Shown: positions 51,123 to 61,214, numbered from the stretch's first letter. The stretch is DNA of 64,000 bases from Lachnospira sp. UBA4346 (GCA_002394205.1 DGTC01000046.1:1-64000); one strand, 5' to 3'. Translations and numbers: made by a program. Notes: generated from the letters alone by a model not told the origin.

Positions 51123-51483
51123 ATTTCTTCTCCATATTTCCTGCTGCATAGATATGATGCAGCTTAAATAAGTGAATCATAGCACTCTCTGTTTCAAAAT
51201 AATTCTTTCCTTTTAGATTCTCACGTGCAATTACTACAACATCTAATCCTCCGCGAATATCCTGCGTATGCAGACGAAATGCTTCTCGAATTAAACGTGC
51301 CAATCTGTGTCGGACAATACTATTCCCGACTTTTTTACTCACAGATACGCCAAGTTTTAATGTATCCGTTCCATTCTCTCTGATATACATAATAAGATAT
51401 TTGTTTGCAAACGATTTCTTCCTATTATATACATTTCTAAAATCCCGATTTGTTTTTAATGTTTCAAAATTATCATATTTCAT
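51061..51483 (-). CDS. rnpA: Ribonuclease P protein component
   Basis: A 140-residue basic protein: FETLKTNRDFRNVYNRKKSF, KLGVSVSKKVGNSIVRHRLA and RLIREAFRLHTQDIRGGLDV form the RNR motif that binds the RNA subunit; it matures tRNA 5' ends. It has an extra ~20-residue C-terminal tail (YDKESNDSSGKVLSKGDFTV), which is the part overlapping yidD. Confidence 0.95.
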   Translation of the reverse strand: MKYDNFETLKTNRDFRNVYNRKKSFANKYLIMYIRENGTDTLKLGVSVSKKVGNSIVRHRLARLIREAFRLHTQDIRGGLDVVVIARENLKGKNYFETESAMIHLFKLHHIYAAGNMEKKYDKESNDSSGKVLSKGDFTV

Positions 51484-51513
51484 AATTGCCCACCAAAATT
51501 TCTATAAATCTAA

Positions 51514-51549
51514 AATAGGCAGATGAATGTGTACATCCATCTGCCTATT
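51514..51549 (-). terminator. Intercistronic terminator between rpmH and rnpA
   Basis: AATAGGCAGATG pairs with CATCTGCCTATT (12 bp, perfect), followed on the minus strand by TTTAG. The short T-run suggests partial termination, which would lower rnpA relative to rpmH. Confidence 0.7.
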
Positions 51550-51561
51550 CTTTAATAAAAA

Positions 51562-51705
51562 CTAAGCTGAAAGACTCTTTCTTCCCTTAGCTCTTCTTGC
51601 TGCTAAAACTTTTCTTCCACCTGGAGTACTCATTCTTGCTCTGAATCCATGAACCTTAGATCTCTGTCTTGTCTTAGGCTGAAATGTCATTTTACCCTTA
51701 TGCAT
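51562..51705 (-). CDS. rpmH: 50S ribosomal protein L34
   Basis: A 47-residue protein beginning MHKGKMTFQPKTRQRSKVHG and ending RRAKGRKSLSA, an unmistakable L34. Compared with Bacillus it has three extra residues at the N-terminus. GGAGG lies 8 bases upstream of the ATG. Confidence 0.98.
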   Translation of the reverse strand: MHKGKMTFQPKTRQRSKVHGFRARMSTPGGRKVLAARRAKGRKSLSA

Positions 51706-51818
51706 TCTCTACACCTCCTTATATTTACCACTTGTGACTGCTAAAAAGCTGCCACTACCATTTCTAGTATATATGGCAGGAATATTTTATCAATTCAAAA
51801 TTTAAAACATCGCTTTAT

Positions 51819-51847
51819 ATTATATGCATAAATTCCCAAGAAGTCAA
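51819..51847 (-). promoter_or_regulatory. Strong promoter of rpmH
   Basis: Minus strand: TTGACT (51847-51842), 17 bp, TATAAT (51824-51819), one mismatch from consensus. It leaves a leader of about 105 nt before rpmH. Confidence 0.85.
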
Positions 51848-52220
51848 GCAAAAAGCATTCGACTTTCTATAATTTCTTTATTTTTGATGATTGTCTCTTG
51901 CTGTTTTTAAGAATCGGCGTTTTCATTATTCACTGCTTCCTGTTGATAAACACGTATTCAACCATTTTTAAAAAAGTTATCCACATTTTGTTGATAATAT
52001 GTTGATAACAGTTTATAATTACGGGGATAATTCACAAAATCTGTACAAAATCCCTTATTTTCCCCTGTAGATTCTGTTTATAACTTAACAACATTATTGT
52101 GAATTACTTGATAATTTGTTTTTTCTGTTATATTATTATACTATGCGTTATTATGAAATGGGAGTTTATGCACATTTTCCACAACTTCCACTATTATGAC
52201 AGCCAGAAAGGGCTTATATT
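51848..52220. other. Upstream half of oriC (rpmH-dnaA intergenic region)
   Basis: It contains one perfect DnaA box TTATCCACA (51977-51985) and near matches TTATTCACT (51926), TAATTCACA (52028), its inverse TGTGAATTA (52098) and TTTTCCACA (52175), plus AT-rich sequence at 52080-52160. Divergent rpmH and dnaA frame it. In Bacillus the equivalent region holds the incC box cluster and regulates dnaA. Confidence 0.85.
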
Positions 52221-53561
52221 ATGGACGAATTAAAAAATAAATGGGATCTCATTTTAGAAACCTTTAAAAATGACTATGACATTCAGGCGGCATCCTTTCA
52301 GACCTGGATTCAACCATTACAGCTTTATTCATTAGAAGAAGATACGATTACGCTACTTGTTCCTGAACAGAATGTTTCGTTTCTTTCTGTAATTGAATCA
52401 AAATATTTAAAGATGCTCAAAGTTGCCATTGGCGATGTAATGCACCATGAATATGATGTAAAACTGATTTCTGCCAAAGAAAAACAGGAAGCAGAAATCA
52501 AACGCGAAGCATCTTCTCCGGCCAAAATGAAGGTTTTACAGAATTTAAATCCAAATTATACATTTGATACTTTCGTTGTCGGAAATAATAATAATCTTGC
52601 ACATGCTGCATCATTAGCCGTTGCTGAGGCTCCTGGTCGTGTATACAATCCACTCTTCATCTACGGAGGTGTTGGACTTGGCAAAACGCACTTAATGCAG
52701 GCGATTGCACATTTTATTATTTCAACAGATCCGTCACTGAAGGTTCTTTATGTAACATCTGAAACTTTTACAAATGAATTGATTGATTCCGTGAAGAATC
52801 AGAAGAACTCTGAATTCCGTGAGAAATACCGTAATATCGACGTGCTTCTGATTGATGATATTCAGTTTATCATCGGTAAGGAATCTACACAGGAAGAATT
52901 TTTCCATACCTTTAATGCGCTTTATCAGGACAGCAAGCAGATTATTCTTACTTCTGATAAGCCGCCAAAAGAAATGGAAACTTTAACAGAACGTCTTCGT
53001 ACGCGATTTGAAATGGGACTTTCCGTTGACATTCAGATTCCTACCTACGAAACCAAAATGGCTATTCTAAATAGGAAGGCGGAACTTGGCGGATTTGATA
53101 TTCCTTATGATGTCCGCGATTACGTTGCCAACAATATTAAATCCAGCATCCGTGAGCTTGAAGGTGCTTTAACCAAATTAAATGCATTTTCTACACTGAC
53201 ACATGCTCCGATTACACTGGATTTTGCGAAAGATGTCTTAAAAGACCTCATATCACCTGATGTGAAAAAGGAAGTAACACCGGAACTGATTATTGAAATC
53301 GTTGCAGATCATTTCGGCATCACACCGGAAGATATTCTTTCCAAAAAGCGAAGCTCTAATATTGTAGAACCTCGCCAGATTATTATGTATCTTTGTCGTC
53401 AGATGACTACAACCCCACTGTCTGAAATCGGCAAGATTCTTGGCGGTCGTGACCATTCAACCGTCATTCATGGCTACGAGAAAATCAAAGAAGAAGTATT
53501 AAGTAATGAAGCAACAAAAAACACTGTGGATATTCTAATTAAAAAGATTAATCCTTCTTAA
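52221..53561 (+). CDS. dnaA: Chromosomal replication initiator DnaA
   Basis: A 446-residue AAA+ protein: domain I (WDLILETFKNDYDIQAASFQ), a short linker, Walker A GGVGLGKTHLMQAI, Walker B VLLIDDIQFIIG, sensor motifs (TERLRTRFEMGLSVDI), and domain IV with the signature GGRDHSTVIHGYEKI that reads DnaA boxes. AAAGGG lies 8 bases upstream of the ATG. It opens oriC on both sides of its own gene. Confidence 0.98.
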   Translation: MDELKNKWDLILETFKNDYDIQAASFQTWIQPLQLYSLEEDTITLLVPEQNVSFLSVIESKYLKMLKVAIGDVMHHEYDVKLISAKEKQEAEIKREASSPAKMKVLQNLNPNYTFDTFVVGNNNNLAHAASLAVAEAPGRVYNPLFIYGGVGLGKTHLMQAIAHFIISTDPSLKVLYVTSETFTNELIDSVKNQKNSEFREKYRNIDVLLIDDIQFIIGKESTQEEFFHTFNALYQDSKQIILTSDKPPKEMETLTERLRTRFEMGLSVDIQIPTYETKMAILNRKAELGGFDIPYDVRDYVANNIKSSIRELEGALTKLNAFSTLTHAPITLDFAKDVLKDLISPDVKKEVTPELIIEIVADHFGITPEDILSKKRSSNIVEPRQIIMYLCRQMTTTPLSEIGKILGGRDHSTVIHGYEKIKEEVLSNEATKNTVDILIKKINPS

Positions 53562-53864
53562 AAGTTATCCACATCGTTATGTGTTTTTTACGTTTATTGC
53601 ATGTGGTCAGCCTGTGAATTTGCGTCTTGTTATAAACAGTTGCATTTTTGCAACTTTTTTATCTGTTTGTTTTATCCCTAAACTATGAACAGGTTACTAA
53701 GATGCTTTTCACGGACTTGTCCATACCCTTTTTCCTGCGGTTTTACTGGGCTTGTACCACATATAAACTTATTCACACCCCCTACTACTACTACTACGGA
53801 TTTTTATTTATATTTATTTGATTCATTTTTTCTCTATTTTTCTTTGAAAGGAGTTTTACACATT
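53562..53864. other. Downstream half of oriC with DnaA-trio unwinding element
   Basis: DnaA boxes TTATCCACA (53565-53573) and TTATTCACA (53769-53777) are followed by CCCCC, five TAC trinucleotides (53783-53797) and an AT-rich tract from about 53801. Box, GC-rich spacer, DnaA-trio and AT-rich DUE in this order match the basal unwinding system described for Bacillus subtilis. An open frame running through it into dnaN is not used, since dnaN starts at 53865. Confidence 0.85.
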
Positions 53865-54968
53865 ATGAAACTGATTTTTACGAAAAGCGATTTAACCAAA
53901 GCTGTTAATATTGTTATGAAGGCTGTTCCTTCTAAAACAACAATGAGTATCTTAGAATGTATTCTGATTGATGCGACAACCAATGAAATTAAATTTACAG
54001 CCAATGATATGGAATTGGGTATTGAAACAAAGGTTGCCGGTGAAATTGTTTCAAAGGGTCAGATTGCCATTGATGCAAAGTTGTTTTCTGAAATTGTTCG
54101 TAAATTACCGGACAATGATATTACATTAGAAACGGATGATAATTTTACAACAACGATTACCTGCGAAAAGAGTGTTTTTCATCTTGCAGGCAAGTCTGGT
54201 GAAGATTTTTCTTATCTTCCTGCAATTACAAAAGAAAGAAGTGTTACATTATCACAGTTCCAATTAAAAGATGTTATTACACAAACATTATTTTCTATTG
54301 CAATGAACGACAACAACAAAATTATGACAGGTGAATTATTTGAAGTATTGAATGGTTCCTTAAAAGTTGTCGGCTTAGATGGTCACCGTATTGCAATTCG
54401 TAATATTTCTTTAGATGGACCTGCTGATGATGCAAAGGTTATCGTTCCGGGTAAGACATTGAGCGAATTAAGTAAGATTTTAGCACCGGATGCAGAGTCA
54501 TTTGTTCATATATATTTTACAAATAATCATATTTTATTTGAATTTGAAAATACAATTGTGGTATCACGACTGATTGAAGGTGAATATTTCAAAGTAAATC
54601 AGATGCTTTCTAATGATTATAAGACGAAGATTACAATTAATAAAAAAGATTTGTTAGATTCTATTGACAGAGCGAATTTAATGATTCGTGAAAGCGACAA
54701 AAAGCCAATCATTATTAATATTACGGACGGTTCTTTAGAGGTAAAGGTAACGTCTTCTTTGGGTTCTTCAAATGAAGTCATTGATATTGAAAAAGAAGGC
54801 AATGATATTATGATTGGATTTAATCCGAAGTTCTTAATTGATGCATTACGTGTTATTGATGACGAAAATATTACAATCTGTCTGGTAAATCCAAAGGCAC
54901 CTTGTTTCATAAAAGATCGTGAAGAATCTTATATTTATTTGATTCTTCCGGTAAATTTTAGCGCATAA
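53865..54968 (+). CDS. dnaN: DNA polymerase III sliding clamp (beta subunit)
   Basis: A 367-residue clamp: MKLIFTKSDLTKAVNIVMKA, TTMSILECILIDATTNEIKF, VVGLDGHRIAIRNISL, and a C-terminus ending YIYLILPVNFSA (LPVR-like terminal motif). Three similar domains are visible. AAGGAG lies 11 bases upstream of the ATG. Confidence 0.97.
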   Translation: MKLIFTKSDLTKAVNIVMKAVPSKTTMSILECILIDATTNEIKFTANDMELGIETKVAGEIVSKGQIAIDAKLFSEIVRKLPDNDITLETDDNFTTTITCEKSVFHLAGKSGEDFSYLPAITKERSVTLSQFQLKDVITQTLFSIAMNDNNKIMTGELFEVLNGSLKVVGLDGHRIAIRNISLDGPADDAKVIVPGKTLSELSKILAPDAESFVHIYFTNNHILFEFENTIVVSRLIEGEYFKVNQMLSNDYKTKITINKKDLLDSIDRANLMIRESDKKPIIINITDGSLEVKVTSSLGSSNEVIDIEKEGNDIMIGFNPKFLIDALRVIDDENITICLVNPKAPCFIKDREESYIYLILPVNFSA

Positions 54969-54984
54969 AGATTGGAGTTACACA

Positions 54985-55194
54985 ATGGAAGTTATTCAGA
55001 TTCGTGAGGATTATATTAAATTAGGTCAGGCACTCAAGGCAGCAGGGCTGGTAGAATCCGGCGTAGAAGCGAAGATTGTCATTCAGGATGGATTGGTATC
55101 GGTCAATGGAGTGGTTGAAACACAGCGCGGTAAGAAGCTGACCGGCGGTGAAATTATTTCCTTTGATGGCAATGAAGTCAGAATCGAAAAATAA
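54985..55194 (+). CDS. yaaA: S4-domain RNA-binding protein YaaA
   Basis: A 69-residue S4 domain: DYIKLGQALKAAGLVESGVE, AKIVIQDGLVSVNGVVETQR, GKKLTGGEIISFDG. Always found between dnaN and recF in Firmicutes; it probably binds ribosomal RNA. TTGGAG lies 7 bases upstream of the ATG. Confidence 0.95.
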   Translation: MEVIQIREDYIKLGQALKAAGLVESGVEAKIVIQDGLVSVNGVVETQRGKKLTGGEIISFDGNEVRIEK

Positions 55195-55217
55195 TAGAAT
55201 TAGAAATTGGTGTTATT

Positions 55218-56321
55218 GTGATAGTTGAGTCTGTTGATTTAAAAAATTACAGAAATTATGAGTTCTTAAATTTATCTTTTTCGCCAAAAACCAATATTAT
55301 ATTTGGAGATAATGCGCAGGGAAAGACCAATATTTTAGAATCCTTATATGTATGTGCAACGTCTAAATCTCATTTAGGCAGTAAAGACAGGGATATTATC
55401 CGGTTCGGACAGGATGAGGCACATATAAAATTACAAGTAAAAAAACATGATATTCCTTATCGTATTGATATGCATTTGAAGAAAAACAAATCGAAAGGGA
55501 TTGCTGTGAATGGAATTCCGATTAGACGAGCTGTGGAACTGTTTGGTATCATTAATATTGTGTTGTTTTCTCCGGAGGATCTTGACATTATCAAAAATGG
55601 TCCTTCTGAGAGAAGGCGTTTTATGGATATGGAGCTGAGTCAGTTAGATAAGATTTATCTGAACAATCTGGTGCAGTATGATAAAGTTGTCAAGCAGCGG
55701 AACCAATTGTTAAAAGATATTTCATTGCAACCGGATGCAGAGCAGACGGCACTGCTTGATATTTTCGATATGCAGTTGGTACAATATGGTAGTGAGGTTA
55801 TCAGACGGCGGATAGATTTTATTACGGAACTCAATGATATGGTTGCACAAATTCACAGCAGATTATCTGGAAATTTGGAGCATCTTGTATTAAAATATAT
55901 TCCTTGTACCGAAATTGACAGGTTTGCTGATAATATTGCGGCTGCCCGAATAAAGGATTTGAAGTTTCGGGCAACCAGTGTAGGTCCGCACAAAGATGAT
56001 ATTGGATTTTTTATCAATGAGATTGATGTACGAAAGTTCGGCTCACAGGGACAGAAAAGAACGAGTGCATTATCTTTGAAGTTGGCTGAAATTGAATTTG
56101 TGAAAAAAATCATCAATGATACACCAATTCTTTTGCTAGATGATGTATTATCAGAATTAGATAGTAACCGACAGCAGTTCTTATTAGACAGTATCGGCGA
56201 TATTCAGACGATTATTACCTGTACCGGGCTGGATGAATTTGTCAATAACCGGTTTGCTATTAACAAAATATTTAAAGTAGTCAGAGGCGTTGTAGAAAAC
56301 CTGAATGATCAGGAAGGCTAA
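55218..56321 (+). CDS. recF: DNA replication and repair protein RecF
   Basis: A 367-residue SMC-like ATPase: NYRNYEFLNLSFSPKTNIIF, Walker A GDNAQGKTNILESLYV, signature FGSQGQKRTSALSLKLAEIE, Walker B PILLLDDVLSELDSNRQQFL. It loads RecA at gaps. The start is GTG at 55218 with a weak GGTG upstream, which suggests coupling to yaaA, 23 bp before. Confidence 0.96.
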   Translation: MIVESVDLKNYRNYEFLNLSFSPKTNIIFGDNAQGKTNILESLYVCATSKSHLGSKDRDIIRFGQDEAHIKLQVKKHDIPYRIDMHLKKNKSKGIAVNGIPIRRAVELFGIINIVLFSPEDLDIIKNGPSERRRFMDMELSQLDKIYLNNLVQYDKVVKQRNQLLKDISLQPDAEQTALLDIFDMQLVQYGSEVIRRRIDFITELNDMVAQIHSRLSGNLEHLVLKYIPCTEIDRFADNIAAARIKDLKFRATSVGPHKDDIGFFINEIDVRKFGSQGQKRTSALSLKLAEIEFVKKIINDTPILLLDDVLSELDSNRQQFLLDSIGDIQTIITCTGLDEFVNNRFAINKIFKVVRGVVENLNDQEG

Positions 56322-56426
56322 ATACAGCTCTTTTCACTATAAATTCTTTAAATTTCAGAATAAACATAAGTATATTATGCAAAGCAGAAATTTTTACAAT
56401 AGAAATCAGACGAGGAGGAATGAAAC

Positions 56427-58349
56427 GTGGCAGAAAGAGAATATGGCGGCGATCAGATTCAGGTTCTTGAAGGCTTAGAGGCTGTTCGTAAAAGACCTGG
56501 TATGTATATCGGCAGCACTTCGTCAAGAGGTCTTCATCATCTTGTTTACGAAATCGTAGATAATGCAGTAGATGAAGCACTTGCAGGATACTGTGATACA
56601 ATTCATGTTACAATTAATGAGGATAATTCCATAACAGTAGATGATAATGGACGAGGTGTTCCAGTAGATATTAATCATAAGACAGGCAGACCTGCCATTG
56701 AAGTCGTGTATACAGTATTACACGCAGGTGGTAAATTTGGCGGCGGCGGATACAAGGTATCCGGCGGTCTTCATGGTGTAGGTGCATCTGTTGTAAATGC
56801 ATTATCAGAACGCATGGAAGTTAAAGTTAAAAGAAATGGACATATTTATGAGCAGCATTATGAAAGAGGACATGTATGTAACGACTTGGAAGTAATCGGT
56901 GACTGTGATGAAAATGATACAGGTACCTGGGTAACATTTCTTCCGGATAAAGAAATCTTTCAGGAAACACAGGTTTATGAATATGATGTTTTAAAGCATC
57001 GTCTTCGTGAAATGGCATTCTTAACAAAAGGAATTAAGATTATTCTTGCAGATAAAAGAGAAGGGATTGAGCAGGAAGAATTATTCCACTATGAAGGTGG
57101 TATTAAGGAATTTGTCGAATACTTAAATAAGAGCAAAGACACCTTATATGATCGTGTTATTTATTGTGAAGGTGTAAAGGATAAAGTACAGGTAGAAGTG
57201 GCATTCCAGCACAATGACGGATATAACGAAGTGGTTGATTCCTTTGTAAATAATATCAAAACACCGGAAGGCGGTACGCATTTAACAGGTTTTAGAAATG
57301 CATTAACGAAGACATTTAATGAATATGCAAAGTCTAACAAGATTATCAAAGAGAGTGATCCTGCATTAACAGGTGATGATATCAGAGAAGGATTAACGGC
57401 CATTGTCAGTGTTAAGATTGAAGATCCGCAGTTTGAAGGACAGACAAAGCAGAAACTTGGAAATACAGTAGCAAGAGGTGCCGTGGATAGTATTGTCAGT
57501 GAGCAGTTGCGTTATTTCTTAGAGCAGAATCCGGCTGTAGCAAAGGCAATTTGTGAGAAATCATTACTTGCACAGCGTGCAAGAGATGCTGCACGGAAAG
57601 CGAGAGATTTGACAAGAAGAAAGACAGCACTTGAAAATTCCAGTCTTCCTGGTAAATTGGCAGACTGTTCTGATAAGAATCCGGAAAATTGTGAAATCTA
57701 CATTGTAGAGGGAGATTCAGCCGGCGGTTCAGCAAAGACTGCAAGAAGCCGTGCAACACAGGCAATTCTTCCGTTACGTGGTAAGATTTTAAATGTAGAA
57801 AAGGCGAGATTAGACAGAATCTTAGGAAACGAAGAAATCAAGGCAATGATTACAGCATTTGGTACAGGTATTCATGAAGACTTTGATATTAGCAAGCTGC
57901 GTTATCATAAAATTATTATTATGACCGATGCCGATGTGGATGGTGCACATATTGCGACGCTGCTGCTTACGTTCTTCTATCGTTTCATGCCGGATTTAAT
58001 TAAGCAGGGGCATGTATATTTGGCACAGCCGCCACTTTATAAGATTGAACGGAATAAGAAAGTATGGTATGCATACAGCGATGATGAATTAAATCAGATT
58101 CTTACAGAAATTGGCAGAGACCAAAGCAATAAGATTCAGCGTTATAAGGGTCTTGGAGAGATGGATTCTGACCAGCTGTGGGATACAACAATGGATCCGG
58201 AGAAACGTATTTTGTTACGTGTTAATATGGATGAAGATTCAGAATCAGAAGTAGATGTAACATTCTCAACACTGATGGGCGATAAAGTAGAGCCTCGAAG
58301 AGAGTTTATTGAAGCAAATGCGAAATATGTAAAGAATTTAGATATCTAA
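56427..58349 (+). CDS. gyrB: DNA gyrase subunit B
   Basis: A 640-residue GHKL ATPase plus TOPRIM: EGLEAVRKRPGMYIGSTSSR, VDNAVDEALAGYCD, DNGRGVPVDINHKTGRPAIE, HGVGASVVNALSE, then YIVEGDSAGGSAKTARSRAT and IIMTDADVDGAHIATLLLTF. Start is GTG at 56427, seven bases after GGAGG. Confidence 0.98.
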   Translation: MAEREYGGDQIQVLEGLEAVRKRPGMYIGSTSSRGLHHLVYEIVDNAVDEALAGYCDTIHVTINEDNSITVDDNGRGVPVDINHKTGRPAIEVVYTVLHAGGKFGGGGYKVSGGLHGVGASVVNALSERMEVKVKRNGHIYEQHYERGHVCNDLEVIGDCDENDTGTWVTFLPDKEIFQETQVYEYDVLKHRLREMAFLTKGIKIILADKREGIEQEELFHYEGGIKEFVEYLNKSKDTLYDRVIYCEGVKDKVQVEVAFQHNDGYNEVVDSFVNNIKTPEGGTHLTGFRNALTKTFNEYAKSNKIIKESDPALTGDDIREGLTAIVSVKIEDPQFEGQTKQKLGNTVARGAVDSIVSEQLRYFLEQNPAVAKAICEKSLLAQRARDAARKARDLTRRKTALENSSLPGKLADCSDKNPENCEIYIVEGDSAGGSAKTARSRATQAILPLRGKILNVEKARLDRILGNEEIKAMITAFGTGIHEDFDISKLRYHKIIIMTDADVDGAHIATLLLTFFYRFMPDLIKQGHVYLAQPPLYKIERNKKVWYAYSDDELNQILTEIGRDQSNKIQRYKGLGEMDSDQLWDTTMDPEKRILLRVNMDEDSESEVDVTFSTLMGDKVEPRREFIEANAKYVKNLDI

Positions 58350-58401
58350 TCATTTATTTTGTGAAAATAATAACAAATGATTGAACAGAATGGAGATTGA
58401 A

Positions 58402-60981
58402 ATGGACGAACATATCTTTGATAAGATTCATGAAGTCGATATGCAAAAGACCATGGAAAACTATTACATTGACTATGCGATGAGTGTTATTGCATCCAGA
58501 GCATTGCCGGATGTAAGAGATGGTCTAAAGCCGGTACAGAGAAGAATCTTATTCTCGATGATAGAATTAAATAATGGACCTGACAAGCCACATCGTAAAT
58601 GTGCGCGTATTGTCGGTGATACAATGGGTAAATATCACCCACATGGTGATTCTTCTATTTATGAAGCATTGGTTAAGTTGGCACAGGATTTCAATACAAG
58701 ATATCCATTGGTTGATGGTCATGGTAACTTTGGTTCTGTCGATGGTGATGGTGCAGCTGCCATGCGATATACAGAAGCAAGATTAAGTAAGATTTCAATG
58801 GAAATGACAGCGGATATCAATAAAAATACCGTTGATTTCATTCCAAACTTTGATGAAACAGAAAAAGAGCCAACGGTATTACCATCACGTTATCCAAACC
58901 TTTTAGTAAATGGTACATCCGGTATTGCAGTCGGTATGGCAACGAATATCCCACCACATAATTTGCGTGAAGTCATTGCAGCAGTTGTAAAGATTATTGA
59001 TAACCGTGTTGAAGAGGGAAGAGACACATCCCTTGATGAAATTATGCAGATTATCAAGGGTCCGGACTTTCCAACAGGTGGTACAATTATTGGCAAGTTG
59101 GGTATTAACGAAGCATACAGAACAGGTCGTGGTAAGATTAAAGTTCGTGCAGTTACAGATATTGAGCCGATGGCAAATGGAAAGAACCGTATTGTAGTTA
59201 CAGAACTTCCATATATGGTAAATAAGGCAAAATTAATTCAGAAAATAGCAGAACTTGTTCGAGATAAAAAGATTGACGGTATTACAGATTTAAGAGATGA
59301 ATCCGACAGAAGTGGTATGAGAATCTGTATTGAACTTCGAAGAGATGTCAATGCCAATATTATTTTAAATCAGTTATATAAGCATACACAGTTACAGGAT
59401 ACATTTGGCGTGATTATGTTAGCATTGGTTAATAATGAGCCGAAAGTTTTAAATCTGTATGATATGCTGAAGTATTATTTACTGCATCAGGAAGATGTTG
59501 TAACAAGAAGAACGCAGTATGATTTAAATAAGGCAGAAGAAAGAGCTCATATCTTAGAAGGGTTGATGATTGCCTTAGATAATATTGATCGTGTGATTCA
59601 TATCATCCGTAATTCTGCAAATGTTACAGTTGCAAAAGCAAGTTTGATGGAAGAATTCAGTCTTTCAGAAGCACAGGCACAGGCAATTGTAGATATGCGT
59701 CTGCGTGCTCTTACAGGATTAGAGAGAGATAAGATTGAAGCAGAATTAAAAGAATTACAGGCAAAGATTGAGGAGTACAGAGCCATTCTTGCAGATAAAA
59801 ATAAGTTATTAGGTGTAATCAGAAAAGAAATTTCATTGGTTGCAGATAAATACGGAGATGACAGAAGAACATCTATCGGATTTGATGAATATGATTTGTC
59901 AATGGAAGATTTAATTCCGGATGAACCGGTTGTGATTGCAAGAACAGATTTGGGTTATATCAAGAGAATGACTCCGGATAATTTCAAGAGCCAGCATCGT
60001 GGTGGCCGTGGAATTAAGGGAATGCAGACACTTGAAAATGACTATATTAAAGATCTGTTTATGACAACAACACATCACGGATTGATGTTTATTACCAATA
60101 CAGGCAGAGCTTATAAGCTGCGTGCGTATGAGATTCCAGAGGCAGGAAGAACGTCACGAGGAACTGCAATCATTAATTTGTTGCAGCTTCAGCCAAATGA
60201 AAATATTGCAGCAGTGATTCCTGTTGATATTAAGAATCTGAATGAAGAAGATTTCTTATTCATGGCAACGAAGAAGGGTATTGTTAAGAAAACACCGATG
60301 AAAGAATATGCCAATATTCGTAAAAATGGTATTCAGGCAATTACACTTCGTGAAGATGATGAGTTGATTGAAGTTAAAATGACAGATAACAACAAAGAGA
60401 TTTTCTTAGTTACAAAGTTAGGTCAGTGTATCCGTTTCCACGAAACAGATGTTCGTCCAACAGGAAGAAGTGCGATGGGTGTTATCGGTATGAATCTGTT
60501 AGATGAAGATGAAGTGATTGGCATGCAGGTTGATACACAGGGCGACTCACTGCTCTTTGTATCTGAGTATGGTCTTGGAAAGATTACATCCTTAGAGGAA
60601 TTTGCCGTTCAGCACCGCGGCGGTAAAGGTGTAAAGTGTTATAAGATTAACGAAAAGACCGGTAATGTTGTAGGCGTGAAGGCTGTAGATGATACAAGAG
60701 AAGTCATGTTAATTACAACAGAAGGAATTATTATTCAGATTCCTTGTAAAGATATTTCAAAACTTGGAAGAATAACATCCGGTGTGAAGTTAATTAATCT
60801 TGATGATGATGTTACTGTCGCAACCGTAGCAAAGGTTCGTAAGAAACCGGTTGATGAAAATGACCACGATGCAGCAGGATTTGATGAAGAAAATGTAGAG
60901 AGTGCAGAGAACACAGAACATACAGATCAATCATTAGATGCACTGTTACAGCGTGCAAAAGAAGATAAGAACGAAGAATAG
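58402..60981 (+). CDS. gyrA: DNA gyrase subunit A
   Basis: An 859-residue protein starting MDEHIFDKIHEVDMQ (GGAG six bases upstream of 58402; a TTG seven codons earlier lacks one). Catalytic Tyr in AAMRYTEARLSKIS, quinolone-region HPHGDSSIYEALVKLAQDF with Ser at the position linked to resistance when mutated, and six C-terminal beta-pinwheel repeats including the GyrA box QHRGGKG. An acidic tail (ENVESAENTEHTDQSL) ends it. Confidence 0.98.
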   Translation: MDEHIFDKIHEVDMQKTMENYYIDYAMSVIASRALPDVRDGLKPVQRRILFSMIELNNGPDKPHRKCARIVGDTMGKYHPHGDSSIYEALVKLAQDFNTRYPLVDGHGNFGSVDGDGAAAMRYTEARLSKISMEMTADINKNTVDFIPNFDETEKEPTVLPSRYPNLLVNGTSGIAVGMATNIPPHNLREVIAAVVKIIDNRVEEGRDTSLDEIMQIIKGPDFPTGGTIIGKLGINEAYRTGRGKIKVRAVTDIEPMANGKNRIVVTELPYMVNKAKLIQKIAELVRDKKIDGITDLRDESDRSGMRICIELRRDVNANIILNQLYKHTQLQDTFGVIMLALVNNEPKVLNLYDMLKYYLLHQEDVVTRRTQYDLNKAEERAHILEGLMIALDNIDRVIHIIRNSANVTVAKASLMEEFSLSEAQAQAIVDMRLRALTGLERDKIEAELKELQAKIEEYRAILADKNKLLGVIRKEISLVADKYGDDRRTSIGFDEYDLSMEDLIPDEPVVIARTDLGYIKRMTPDNFKSQHRGGRGIKGMQTLENDYIKDLFMTTTHHGLMFITNTGRAYKLRAYEIPEAGRTSRGTAIINLLQLQPNENIAAVIPVDIKNLNEEDFLFMATKKGIVKKTPMKEYANIRKNGIQAITLREDDELIEVKMTDNNKEIFLVTKLGQCIRFHETDVRPTGRSAMGVIGMNLLDEDEVIGMQVDTQGDSLLFVSEYGLGKITSLEEFAVQHRGGKGVKCYKINEKTGNVVGVKAVDDTREVMLITTEGIIIQIPCKDISKLGRITSGVKLINLDDDVTVATVAKVRKKPVDENDHDAAGFDEENVESAENTEHTDQSLDALLQRAKEDKNEE

Positions 60982-61001
60982 GAGCAGAAGGCTATTCTAA
61001 G

Positions 61002-61044
61002 AAAATACCTGAATCAGATATATAGTATCGGTTCAGGTATTTTT
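61002..61044 (+). terminator. Terminator after gyrA
   Basis: AAAATACCTGAA pairs with TTCAGGTATTTT around an 18-base loop, followed by T, 20 bp after the gyrA stop. Confidence 0.9.
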
Positions 61045-61181
61045 ATTCATATTATAGAAAAATGCAGTCTTATAATAAAAAAATGCGCCGCAGGATGCAC
61101 ACAAATGGGAACTGTCACATACATTCTTATTTATTAAAATTAGATTTGAAATATGTTAAGAACGGGAAAGGAGTTCGTCTG

Positions 61182-61199
61182 ATGATAAGAATTTATTAG
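61182..61199 (+). other. Five-codon mini-ORF in front of the esterase gene
   Basis: AAAGGAG is placed 8 bases before ATG ATA AGA ATT TAT TAG, in frame with the esterase start 16 bases after the TAG. The esterase ATG itself has only a weak ribosome site, so translation may be by re-initiation. Confidence 0.4.
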
Positions 61200-61214
61200 A
61201 CGATACGAGAAAAT

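Noticed and set aside
53685..53864. 60-codon N-terminal extension of dnaN
   Set aside because: It translates the origin's unwinding element, matches no clamp sequence, and a proper ribosome site precedes 53865.
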